In this document: positions 9,865-17,933 of the stretch, one piece after another
Position numbering within the stretch: the stretch's first letter is position 1
How the letters are laid out: every line of letters starts with the position of its first letter
Assembly (NCBI GenBank): GCA_012839115.1
Contig: DUNX01000074.1
Span: 1 to 64,000, forward strand
Direction of reading: 5' to 3'
From: Bacillota bacterium
GTDB lineage: Bacteria > Bacillota > UBA4882 > UBA10575
DNA: 64,000 bases
The notes under the pieces: model-generated
What the model saw: the letters and a program-made list of their open reading frames with translations, nothing else
Told to the model about the DNA's origin: nothing
The model's database searches: none
Program-made: the position numbers and the translations under genes

Positions 9865-10293
9865 ATGGTAAAACTCAAGCAGATCTCCGTGTTTCTGGAG
9901 AATAAGTCGGGAAGGCTTTCTGAACTCACTCGGGTTTTGGGGGAACACAACATTAACATCCGGGCCCTTTCGATTGCTGACACTGAAGACTTTGGTATTT
10001 TACGTTTGATCGTCAATGATCCGGAAGAAGCCTGGAAAGTCTTGAAAGAACGGGGTTTTACCGTCAGTGAGACCCGGATCATCGCTGTGGAGATTCCCGA
10101 CGTGCCCGGTGGGTTGGCAAAGGTTTTGGAGATTTTGGAGGCCCATGCCATCAATATTGAGTATATTTATGCTTTCGTCAGTAAAAGCCAGGACAATGCC
10201 GTAGTGGTCTTCAGGGTAGAGGATATTGACAACGCGGTTAAAATTTTGCAGGAGAAAGGCTTTCATTTGCTGAACGGGGAAGAGATTTACTAA
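9865..10293 (+). CDS. ACT domain protein paired with PaaK
   Basis: This 142-aa protein contains two ACT-type modules: [20 protein letters not shown] at the N-terminus and [20 protein letters not shown] in the second half. ACT domains bind amino acids or similar small ligands as regulatory sensors. The gene starts 36 bp after paaK behind a run of G (GGGGGG) with ATG at 9865. A role sensing aromatic amino acids for the ligase step is inferred from the pairing. Confidence 0.88.
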   Translation: MVKLKQISVFLENKSGRLSELTRVLGEHNINIRALSIADTEDFGILRLIVNDPEEAWKVLKERGFTVSETRIIAVEIPDVPGGLAKVLEILEAHAINIEYIYAFVSKSQDNAVVVFRVEDIDNAVKILQEKGFHLLNGEEIY

Positions 10294-10310
10294 GAAACCT
10301 TTTGGCAACC

Positions 10311-10361
10311 GGCTAACCGGGGATAACCGGCTAACCGGGGATAACCGGTTAAACCGGGGGG
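10311..10361. repeat. 18-bp tandem repeat between ACT gene and reductase
   Basis: GGCTAACCGGGGATAACC occurs twice in tandem (10311-10328 and 10329-10346) with a degenerate third copy running into the ribosome binding site of the next gene. It is likely a local slippage product. Confidence 0.85.
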
Positions 10362-10375
10362 AAGGAAGTGAAAAG

Positions 10376-10963
10376 GTGAAAGTCGTGGCTTTTAACGGGA
10401 GCCCGCGCAAGAACGGGAACACCGCCATTCTTCTCCGCCAAGTCTTGCAGGAACTGGAGAAAGAGGGTATCCAAACCGAACTTGTGCAGGTGGGCGGCCA
10501 GCCCGTCCGGGGATGTATGGCTTGTTACCAATGCCGGGAAAGGAAGGACCGCCGCTGTATATACCATGACGACATGGTTAATGAGTGGATCGGGAAGATG
10601 CTGGCGGCCGATGGCGTGCTTATAGGCTCTCCCACCTATTTTGCGGGTTTGACTCCGGAAACAAAGGCCTTGATCGACCGGGCCGGTTTTGTTTCCCGGG
10701 GAAACGGCAATATTTTCCGGCGTAAAGTGGGCGCAGCCGTCATCGCCGTCCGGCGGAGCGGGGCGCTGAACGTCTTTAATGCGATTAACGCCTTTTTTCT
10801 GATTAATGAGATGATCGTCCCCGGATCGGTCTACTGGAACCTGGGCCTGGGCGGCGGCATAGGTGAAGTGCAAGAGGATGCCGAAGGCATAAGAACCATG
10901 AAAAAGCTGGGGAAGAATATGGCTTGGTTATTGAAGAAACTCAATACGGATAAAGAAATCTAA
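10376..10963 (+). CDS. Flavodoxin-fold NAD(P)H-dependent FMN reductase
   Basis: The 195-aa protein has the flavodoxin-like phosphate-binding loop [11 protein letters not shown] at the start, a cysteine cluster [16 protein letters not shown] near 43-58, and IGSPTYFAG near 83. This matches the iron-sulfur flavoprotein/FMN-reductase family that moves electrons between ferredoxin or NAD(P)H and small acceptors. Cys spacing suggests a possible Fe-S site but is not proof. It starts with GTG (GGAAGG upstream). No partner gene is evident. Confidence 0.85.
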   Translation: MKVVAFNGSPRKNGNTAILLRQVLQELEKEGIQTELVQVGGQPVRGCMACYQCRERKDRRCIYHDDMVNEWIGKMLAADGVLIGSPTYFAGLTPETKALIDRAGFVSRGNGNIFRRKVGAAVIAVRRSGALNVFNAINAFFLINEMIVPGSVYWNLGLGGGIGEVQEDAEGIRTMKKLGKNMAWLLKKLNTDKEI

Positions 10964-11042
10964 GACGGATTGCGGAGACTTTATACACTTGCAGAGGGAA
11001 GTTTGCAGTTTTCCGCAGAGCGCGGCAGAAAGGGGCAAGTTC

Positions 11043-11810
11043 ATGACCTACCGGAGGATTATCCCTTGCCTGGATGTGAAGGACGGGCGTTTGGTCAAGG
11101 GGGTTAATTTTTTCAACCTGAAAGATATCGGCGACCCGGTGGAGAGCGCCGCGGCTTATAGCGCCATGGGCGCCGATGAACTGGTGTTTTTGGATATAAC
11201 CGCCACTGCCGAAAAGAGAAAGATCCTCCGGGCAACGGTGGAGAAGACAGTGGCTGCGGTGACCATCCCTCTGACCGTCGGCGGCGGGATTGCCGCGCTT
11301 GAGGATATCCGGGAACTGTTGGCGCTCGGGATTGCCAGGGTTGCCGTGAATACCGCAGCTGTCCTTAACCCGGAATTAATCCGCCAGGCGGCTCTTGAAT
11401 TTGGCGGTGAAAAGATTGTCGTTGCCATTGATACCCGGCGCTCCGCAGGAATGCCCTCGGGTTTTGAGGTCATGATCCGCGGCGGCAGGGAAGCGACGGG
11501 GATCGATGCGGTGGCGTGGGCGAAAAAAATGGAAGAACTGGGGGCGGGCGCCCTTTTGCCCACCAGTATGGACAGGGACGGGAGCCAGGAAGGGTACGAC
11601 TTGCCAATGCTCCGCGCTGTGACACAGGCGGTAAAGATCCCGGTGATTGCCTCGGGAGGCGCCGGGAAACTGGAGCATTTGTATGCAGCCATTGTTGAGG
11701 GGGGAGCCGACGGGGTGCTGGTGGCTTCCATCGTCCATTATGGTAAATATACAATCCGGCAAATGAAAGAATACCTGGCGGAACGGGGTGTGTCTGTACG
11801 CTTGGCGTAA
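11043..11810 (+). CDS. hisF: Imidazole glycerol phosphate synthase subunit HisF
   Basis: From the ATG at 11043 the protein is 255 aa, the normal HisF length, opening MTYRRIIPCLDVKDGRLVKG. Asp11 and the aspartate in VVAIDTRR near 130 are the general acid/base pair of this (beta-alpha)8 barrel. Two phosphate-binding glycine loops (GGGIAALEDI and ASGGAGKLEH) are present. HisF joins PRFAR with ammonia from HisH to give ImGP and AICAR. No other his gene occurs in this window, so it is an orphan here and its HisH partner must be elsewhere. Confidence 0.95.
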   Translation: MTYRRIIPCLDVKDGRLVKGVNFFNLKDIGDPVESAAAYSAMGADELVFLDITATAEKRKILRATVEKTVAAVTIPLTVGGGIAALEDIRELLALGIARVAVNTAAVLNPELIRQAALEFGGEKIVVAIDTRRSAGMPSGFEVMIRGGREATGIDAVAWAKKMEELGAGALLPTSMDRDGSQEGYDLPMLRAVTQAVKIPVIASGGAGKLEHLYAAIVEGGADGVLVASIVHYGKYTIRQMKEYLAERGVSVRLA

Positions 11811-11857
11811 GACAGGGGGCAGACAGGGAATCGTCCCCAGTCCCTTACGGAGAAAAA

Positions 11858-12928
11858 ATGGAGATTAGAAATATTGGCGAATTCCAACTAATAGCGAGGC
11901 TGACCGCTGGTAAGGGATATGACCCATCGGTGCTTCTGGGGATCGGCGACGACGCCGCCGTTTTCCAGGCGCCGGCCGGCGGTTCTTTGCTGGCCTGCAC
12001 TGATATGCTGGTGGAAGGGGTCCATTTTCTCCGGGAGAAAACACCCCCGGCAGCCCTGGGCCACAAGGCGCTGGCCGTCAACCTCAGTGATATTGCGGCC
12101 ATGGGGGGAATACCCCGCCAGGCTCTGGTCGCTGTTGGCTGGCCGCCCGATTGTCCCCTGGAATATGCGGAGGGTGTCTACAAGGGGTTATATGCCCTGG
12201 CGGAAGAGTATGGAGTGAATATTATCGGCGGCGATACGGTGCGCGCGCCGGTGGTAACCATAAATATTACCGTCATCGGGGAAAGCCGCGGGAAAGCCGT
12301 GGGCAGAAACGGGGCCAGGCCCGGCCACCTGTTGGCGGTTACCGGCCGGGTGGGAGCTGCCGCTGCCGGCTTGGCCCTTCTCCGCGCGGGTATGGAAGAG
12401 GGTACAGGAGAGAGTACAAAAAAGGGTACGGCAGAGGCGGGTGCGGAGGGAAACGAAAACAGCGGGCTACCGGCGGCGGTGAAAGAGGATCTGATCCGGG
12501 CGCAACTGTTCCCAGTGCCGTGCCTGCGGGCGGCGGCCGTCTTGACAGCGGCCGGCGCCGTGACGGCCATGATCGACCTCAGCGACGGGCTGGCCGGTGA
12601 TCTCCGGCAGCTGGCTGACGCCAGCGGGGTGGGCGCCCTGCTTTACGGGGACGCTCTGCCCATCGACAATCATACCAGAGCGGCGGCGGCCTTCTTACAA
12701 GAGGACGCCCTCCGGTGGGCCCTTTACGGCGGTGAAGATTACGAACTCCTGGTGGCCCTGGCGCCGGAAAAAACTGCGGCAGCCCGGGAAAAAATGAAGG
12801 CCGCCGGGGTCGCGTTTACCGTGGTTGGCGAGATCACGCCGGCAGCCGAAGGGCTCAGGATTTTACAGGAGGGGAGAATTGCCCCTCTTAAGGCCCGGGG
12901 GTTTGATCATTTTTCCCCTTCTTCATGA
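11858..12928 (+). CDS. thiL: Thiamine-monophosphate kinase
   Basis: The 356-aa protein shows the ThiL N-terminus GIGDDAAVF, the TDMLVEGVHF metal and substrate loop, and KALAVNLSDIAAMGG. It phosphorylates thiamine monophosphate to the diphosphate coenzyme. It belongs to the PurM-like ATP-binding fold (with C-terminal GGEDYELL). A hydrophilic insert of about 30 residues around 183-215 (MEEGTGESTKKGT onward), encoded by a purine-rich degenerate repeat, is unlike the compact family and probably a surface loop expansion. The 3' end overlaps the convergent folE2 by 22 bp. Confidence 0.93.
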   Translation: MEIRNIGEFQLIARLTAGKGYDPSVLLGIGDDAAVFQAPAGGSLLACTDMLVEGVHFLREKTPPAALGHKALAVNLSDIAAMGGIPRQALVAVGWPPDCPLEYAEGVYKGLYALAEEYGVNIIGGDTVRAPVVTINITVIGESRGKAVGRNGARPGHLLAVTGRVGAAAAGLALLRAGMEEGTGESTKKGTAEAGAEGNENSGLPAAVKEDLIRAQLFPVPCLRAAAVLTAAGAVTAMIDLSDGLAGDLRQLADASGVGALLYGDALPIDNHTRAAAAFLQEDALRWALYGGEDYELLVALAPEKTAAAREKMKAAGVAFTVVGEITPAAEGLRILQEGRIAPLKARGFDHFSPSS

Positions 12929-13701
12929 CGGGCAAAGGCGTTGTGGTTATGGATGGATTCATAACTCTCCACTTCCACCTGGAACCAGGTGACCCGCTCC
13001 TCGCCGCGGAGGACCAAAACGCAGTCTCTAAGGATATCTTCGACAAATTTCGGGCGCTGGTAGGCCTCTTCGGTGACGAATTTCTCGTCTTCCCTTTTTA
13101 GCAGGGGGTAAACCCGTGAACTCCCTTGTTCCTGTAAGAGACTGATTAATTCCTCCAGCCAGAGATAACGGCCGGGGCGGCAGCGGATCCGGGCCCGGAT
13201 CATTGCCCGCTGGTTGTGGGCGCCGAAGTCGGAAATCTCTTTACTGCAGGGGCAGAGGGAAATGACGGGGATCTCCACACCCATTTGGTAATCATAGACA
13301 AGATCGGTCCGGGTATTTGTGAGGCGCCCGTGGAATTCACAGGAGTAGTCCAACGGCGAAGAGATCTTGCTGACCGGCGCTGTGACCGGCAGGAAATATC
13401 GGAAAGCTAGGGCGATCTCTGCGGAAGAGGCCGCCAAGCGGCTGCAGATCTCCTTGAGCACGAGTTTAATCTCCCGGCCGGAAATGGGTTTCTGGCTCCA
13501 TTCCGCCAGGATTTCAATGAACCGGCTCATGTGCGTACCCTTGAATTCCCGGGGCAGATTGGCGGAGGCGGTTATCCTCCCCAGCACTTGCTGGAAAGAA
13601 CCGGACTGGGTAACGATGAGGACCGGCAGGTGAAAGTCTTTTACCCCGACTTGTTGAATTTCGATTCCACGCTGGTCCGGATAGTTTTGAATATCTTTCA
13701 T
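12907..13701 (-). CDS. folE2: GTP cyclohydrolase FolE2 (type IB)
   Basis: Start ATG at 13701 is preferred because GGAGGGG lies just upstream on the minus strand and the family N-terminus (MKDIQNYPDQRGI) follows; this gives 264 aa. Conserved stretches are QVGVKDFHLPV, SRFIEIL, and PVISLCPCSKEISDFGAHNQR, which holds the metal-binding cysteine and the active-site region of the COG1469 family. It makes dihydroneopterin triphosphate from GTP, the first step of folate synthesis, and can use metals other than zinc. folP and folK follow 8-9 kb away; the C1 operon beside it consumes folate. Confidence 0.95.
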   Translation of the reverse strand: MKDIQNYPDQRGIEIQQVGVKDFHLPVLIVTQSGSFQQVLGRITASANLPREFKGTHMSRFIEILAEWSQKPISGREIKLVLKEICSRLAASSAEIALAFRYFLPVTAPVSKISSPLDYSCEFHGRLTNTRTDLVYDYQMGVEIPVISLCPCSKEISDFGAHNQRAMIRARIRCRPGRYLWLEELISLLQEQGSSRVYPLLKREDEKFVTEEAYQRPKFVEDILRDCVLVLRGEERVTWFQVEVESYESIHNHNAFARHEEGEK

Positions 13702-13912
13702 CGGATCCCCTCCAAGAACCTGCATTCACGTGCCTGTAGACGGGCCCACGGGGCGTGAATGATCACCAATTCGTGAAAGATCCCCCTGAATCCTCTTGGA
13801 GTTTTTTTATTACTCCCCGCACTACTCATTTGTATCCGCACGCATGCCCGGGCAGGGCTATGCTCGAGAGGGAGCTTGCCGCCCCCGCCTCGTGGAGTTG
13901 TTTTTTTGTTAC

Positions 13913-14794
13913 TTATTTACCCTCTGTGATCGCCAGGACCTTCTGCAGCCTTTTGGCGGTAAAGATCATGCTATAGTAAAGCCGCCGTTCGGGGTAGGTC
14001 TCCCGGATGACTTTGAGGTTTTCATCCGGGGAAAAATTGCCGAAATCCACCTCAAAACCGATACATTCCGGGATCAGGTAGGCCAGTTTTACCGACATCC
14101 AGGCCCCGAGAATGACCTGAACGCCTTGGTCGTCGGCGTATTTCATCATCTGGTGGAGGTTGTTGTTGGCAGTGGTCAGTGCCGGGTCGCCCGACTCGAT
14201 TAAGACCACCGGTTGGGTGATGATGAAAACCGCTCCCGCCGCGATTTTTTGCCGGAGTTTCTCCATTTCTGCTTCGAGCGGTTCATATTGGTTAAAAGCC
14301 GTACCCAGGGTAAAGACCCCCGGATACGCCCGGCCAAGATACTCCAATAACTGCACTGAAGTGACGGTCTTGGTCTTTTCCGGGTCGTAGCCGAGGTCTT
14401 CCGGTTGCAACCGGGGGAGCCGTTCGCTGCCGTCACCGGAGACACAGAGCAAGTACTTTATGCCCAAGGCCGCAGCGTGTTCCACGAGAATATCGAAATC
14501 CTGTTCGTTCTGGTCCTTTGCCGGGTCGTATTTTTCGTCCGTCTTCCGGTGAAAAGTATTCAAATGCAGAACAAAACTTTCCGGTTCGACCGGTAATTCC
14601 AGCGCTTCAATCATTTCCGTGCCCATATACGAGATGTTGCTCATGGGGTTGTCGGGAATACAGATTGCCATGGTGTTTTCTAAAAAAAGCTGGTAGCGTT
14701 CGGCAAATTCCTCCATCTCCCCCTCGAGATCTGTTGTGCTTTGTTTGGGGGTAACCAACTCGATCAGTTCTTTATTTATCCTTGTTGCAACCAT
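13913..14794 (-). CDS. Methylenetetrahydrofolate reductase-like protein
   Basis: This 293-aa protein looks like a divergent MTHFR barrel: DNPMSNISYMG, LHLNTFHRKTDE, KYLLCVSGDGSERLP and the FIITQPVVL strand near 200, which corresponds to the FFITQ strand of MetF. The usual MetF N-terminal SFEFFPP is missing. It is the last gene of a leftward set after the methyltransferase and fhs, so a step in folate-bound C1 chemistry is likely. No MetV or electron-transfer subunit is adjacent. Reductase activity is inference from family and context. Start is ATG with GGAGAG upstream. Confidence 0.68.
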   Translation of the reverse strand: MVATRINKELIELVTPKQSTTDLEGEMEEFAERYQLFLENTMAICIPDNPMSNISYMGTEMIEALELPVEPESFVLHLNTFHRKTDEKYDPAKDQNEQDFDILVEHAAALGIKYLLCVSGDGSERLPRLQPEDLGYDPEKTKTVTSVQLLEYLGRAYPGVFTLGTAFNQYEPLEAEMEKLRQKIAAGAVFIITQPVVLIESGDPALTTANNNLHQMMKYADDQGVQVILGAWMSVKLAYLIPECIGFEVDFGNFSPDENLKVIRETYPERRLYYSMIFTAKRLQKVLAITEGK

Positions 14795-14875
14795 CCGTGT
14801 CTCTCCTTAAAGCGCGTGGGGGCGCGTCACCTTGATTTATTGCAATATTGTAATAATTTATAATAATCTAATTCC

Positions 14876-16648
14876 TTAAAAAAGCCCTGTAACCCGCCGG
14901 GTGGTTAAATCCACATCAATTTTCCGGTAAGACGGGTCGGAAGCAGTGCCCGGCATTAGTTTTATCTCCCCGGTTACCGGGACCACCAGGCCGGCGCCGC
15001 GATAAATCAAGACGTCTTTAACCGGCAGTTTCCAGCCCTGGGGCCGGCCTTTCGCCGCCGGATCGTGGGAAAGGCTCAGGTGGGTCTTGGCCATGCAGAC
15101 ATCGAAACCGGACAGCTCTTGATCCGCCGCTACTTGCGCCAGTTTTTCCTCACTCTCCGGGGTAAAGGTGACCCCGTCGGCGCCGTAAATCTCTGTGGCA
15201 ATCCGCAGGATCTTCTCTTTCACTGGCAGGTCTTCCGGGTATAAAAACGTAAAGGAGGCGCCGGATTTTTCCTGGCAGGCCTCAACCACCGCCTCCACCA
15301 GCTCAAGTGCGCCCTCACCTCCTTTTTCCCAGTGCTTGGAGACGGCGACTTTGGCGCCGGCGGCTTCCGCCGCTCTTTTGACCAGGGCAACTTCTTCCTT
15401 TGTATCAGTGTAAAAGTGATTTATACAAACAACCGGTGTTATCCCGCTTTTCTTGACAATTTCAACATGGGCCATCAGATTTTCCAGGCCTTTTTCCACA
15501 TAAGCCGGGGCCGGTTCGGTGTAGACCTTGTCCAGTGGTTTGCCCGGTTTTACCTGCGGTCCGCCACCATGCATCTTCAAAGCGCGGATGGTGGCGACAA
15601 TTACTGAACATGACGGGGTTAACCCACTATGCCGGCATTTGATATTCCAAAACTTCTCAAAGCCGATGTCCGCACCGAAGCCGCTCTCCGTGACCACATA
15701 ATCCGCCAGCCCCATCCCGACCAGGTCGGCAATGATTGACGACTGGCCAATGGAGATATTGGCAAAAGGACCGGTGTGGACCAGTACCGGCTGTCCTTCC
15801 AGGGTCTGCAGGAGGTTGGGGCAGAGGGCGTTTAGGGTTAAGGCGGTCATCGCCCCGTCCACCTCCAGGTCGGCGGTGGTAACCGGCCGTCCGTCTTTGC
15901 TGTAGGCAACGACAATTTGCCCCATACGTTTCCGGAAATCCGCCAGGCTGGTGGTGATGGCGAGAATCGCCATGATCTCCGAGGAAACGCTGATCTGAAA
16001 ACCGCTTTTCATCATCAAGCCGTTATTTTTTCCGCCCAACCCGATAATGATTTCCCGCAGCGCTTGGGCGCAGAAGTCAATCGCCCAGTTCATAGTGGTA
16101 TTGCGCGGGTCGATATTCAGCCGTTTCAGGTTCTTTTTCTGCAAAACCTCATCGTTATAATTGAATTCATGTTGCATCCGGCTGGTCAACGCAACCATCG
16201 CCAAGTTGTGGGCGTTGGTGACCGCATCGATATCACCGGTCAGGCCCAAACTGAAGGAAGACAGGGGAATACATTGGCTGAGACCGCCGCCGGCCGCCGA
16301 ACCTTTGAGATTAAAGGTGGGACCGGAGGAAGGCTGCCTGATGGTGCCCAGCGCCCTTTGGCCCATTTTCCCCAGGCCTTGGATCAGACCAATGGTTGTG
16401 GTGGATTTTCCCTCGCCCAGGTGGGTGGGGGTGATGGCTGTTACTTCCACATATTTGCCCCGGGGGTTCTCTTTGGTCCGCTCGAGGATCCGGGCATAAT
16501 CAAGCTTCCCGGTGTAATGCCCGTAGGGTTGTAGCTCATATTTCTCAACCCCCAGTTCCTCCGCCAACTGGAAAACGGTTTTCATCTTTTTCTCCGCGGC
16601 TTCCGCGATCTCCCAGTCTTTCATAGACAATGGATTTAACTCTGCCAT
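14876..16648 (-). CDS. fhs: Formate-tetrahydrofolate ligase
   Basis: The 590-aa enzyme has the P-loop-like TPTHLGEGKSTTTIGL near 75, RQPSSGPTFNLKGSAAGGG near 105, FANISIGQSSIIADL, and the C-terminal GEIKLMPG region. It makes 10-formyl-THF from formate, THF and ATP, the first folate step of the Wood-Ljungdahl methyl branch. It is about 30 residues longer than the usual 557-aa form, partly an N-terminal extension. It begins 12 bp after the methyltransferase stop, so the two are cotranscribed. folD and fchA are not nearby. Confidence 0.97.
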   Translation of the reverse strand: MAELNPLSMKDWEIAEAAEKKMKTVFQLAEELGVEKYELQPYGHYTGKLDYARILERTKENPRGKYVEVTAITPTHLGEGKSTTTIGLIQGLGKMGQRALGTIRQPSSGPTFNLKGSAAGGGLSQCIPLSSFSLGLTGDIDAVTNAHNLAMVALTSRMQHEFNYNDEVLQKKNLKRLNIDPRNTTMNWAIDFCAQALREIIIGLGGKNNGLMMKSGFQISVSSEIMAILAITTSLADFRKRMGQIVVAYSKDGRPVTTADLEVDGAMTALTLNALCPNLLQTLEGQPVLVHTGPFANISIGQSSIIADLVGMGLADYVVTESGFGADIGFEKFWNIKCRHSGLTPSCSVIVATIRALKMHGGGPQVKPGKPLDKVYTEPAPAYVEKGLENLMAHVEIVKKSGITPVVCINHFYTDTKEEVALVKRAAEAAGAKVAVSKHWEKGGEGALELVEAVVEACQEKSGASFTFLYPEDLPVKEKILRIATEIYGADGVTFTPESEEKLAQVAADQELSGFDVCMAKTHLSLSHDPAAKGRPQGWKLPVKDVLIYRGAGLVVPVTGEIKLMPGTASDPSYRKIDVDLTTRRVTGLF

Positions 16649-16660
16649 CTTCTCCTCTCC

Positions 16661-17539
16661 TCAAGAATAGAATTCTTTAATCTTCAATAAGGCGTCAAAC
16701 CCGTCCAATTCTAAATATTCGTTCAGACAGACCATGGCCGGGTGTCCGGCGGGAAGGATTTCGTATTTTCTGGTCACTGACCCGATAATCATATCCAAAC
16801 CCAAAGGCATTGCCTTGGTTAAGAAAGCGCTTTCCAGGGCGCTTTTTACCGGAGTCCCGTCGGCTCTTTTCGAAGGAAGCATCACTGTGAAGTTGCTCAA
16901 GCCCACAGAGATATGGACGCCATTTAAATCCGGATCCTCATGGATTAATAATAAAGCGTCCAGCAGCCGTTTTAGATTGCCGTCCAAATCGGTGCCGACA
17001 GGGGCGATGCCCGGGTCAATGATACATTGTTCAACCGGAATCCCCCGGGTTGCGGCTTTTGCCACCATTTCCTTGGTGGTTTGGTAGGTTTCTTCCGCAT
17101 TGCGCGTGGGTTTCCGTTCCCCGTCTTCCATACGTTCGGAGACAAGCAGAATCGGGATGAACGGTTGTATTTGGTAAAGGTCAAACATCTCCAGGCGCAA
17201 AGGAGAGATGGAATTAAGGATCGGCAGAACACCGCCGGGTTTTTGCGGGTGCACGCCCGCGGGTTTATAGGCTTTCAGGCCCGCGGCCGCCAACTCCGGA
17301 TCGGGAGTGTCGATGGAAAGCGGCCTGTCAACCACTTTTTGGATCTCCTCCACCAGATAGGTCATGAACTCCGGCGGCTGCCGGCCGACGTTTACATCAA
17401 TATAGGCGGCGCCTTTTTCCGCCTGGCGCACGGCCAGTGCCTTTAAACCTTCGATGTCCTCGTTGACAAAGAGTTGGTGGGTGGAAGGTACGGAATCATT
17501 GATTGATTCGCCGATGATAGTTAACCCCTCAATTGCCAT
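16661..17539 (-). CDS. Methyltetrahydrofolate methyltransferase (AcsE/pterin-binding family)
   Basis: The 292-aa protein has the DHPS-like pterin-binding barrel: LTIIGESINDSVPST at the start, AAYIDVNVGRQ near 45, PLSIDTPDPE near 75, IIDPGIAP near 168 and HISVGLSNF near 200, the loop with the conserved Asn of methyltransferases. It lacks a cobalamin or homocysteine domain, so it probably moves the methyl of CH3-THF to a separate corrinoid protein, as AcsE does or as in methylamine-type systems. It is the first gene of the leftward C1 operon, downstream of the promoter at 17664-17692. Confidence 0.88.
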   Translation of the reverse strand: MAIEGLTIIGESINDSVPSTHQLFVNEDIEGLKALAVRQAEKGAAYIDVNVGRQPPEFMTYLVEEIQKVVDRPLSIDTPDPELAAAGLKAYKPAGVHPQKPGGVLPILNSISPLRLEMFDLYQIQPFIPILLVSERMEDGERKPTRNAEETYQTTKEMVAKAATRGIPVEQCIIDPGIAPVGTDLDGNLKRLLDALLLIHEDPDLNGVHISVGLSNFTVMLPSKRADGTPVKSALESAFLTKAMPLGLDMIIGSVTRKYEILPAGHPAMVCLNEYLELDGFDALLKIKEFYS

Positions 17540-17663
17540 ATGGTTAAATCACCCTTTCCTTAATTGTTAAATGTATTCGCCCACTAATGGTAGTGGCTAA
17601 TTTTTGCTAATCTAGTGGCTTTACTTTAATTTAATCTTAATTATAGAGCAAAGCAAGGCTTTT

Positions 17664-17692
17664 ATATATAATTTTTTTATGATTTATGGCAA
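17664..17692 (-). promoter_or_regulatory. Predicted sigma-A promoter of the C1 operon
   Basis: On the minus strand, TTGCCA (17692-17687) and TATATA (17669-17664) are separated by 17 bp in an AT-rich stretch 125 bp upstream of the methyltransferase start. A direct repeat TAGTGGCT (near 17590 and 17611) lies in the leader. Confidence 0.55.
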
Positions 17693-17706
17693 TATTTAAC
17701 CTTCTA

Positions 17707-17837
17707 CCCGTGGACGGGCTCCCCGCCTAGAGGTGGTCTCCCCGCCTAAAGGCGGGTTTCCTATCTTAAGGCGGGATCCCTGCCATAACAGCAGGCTTTC
17801 CGCCTAACGGCTGGCTTCCCGCCCTTAGGCGGGGGCC
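17707..17837. repeat. Tandem series of about seven small GC hairpins
   Basis: Seven units of 15-21 bp follow each other, most with a self-complementary core like CCCGCCTAAAGGCGGG (17741-17756). Others are compensated variants, for example CTGCCATAACAGCAGG (17780-17795). Several units keep pairing although their bases differ, which points to conserved structure or gene conversion. The array fills the 394-bp divergent gap 17540-17933 together with the AT-rich C1 promoter. It resembles REP/bacterial-interspersed mosaic elements in form, but no family can be named. Confidence 0.8.
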
Positions 17838-17933
17838 GTTCTTTACCAACCGGCCGGCGGATGGCAGCGGGGAATAAAGGCCGGTTTTTCTGTGCAGACT
17901 TTTTGCAGAAGAGTTTTTAGGAGGAAGAAGGAA

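Noticed and set aside
17892-17933. A longer DacF from an upstream start
   Set aside because: The extra residues are not conserved-looking, and AGGAGGAAGAAGGA is placed for the ATG at 17934.
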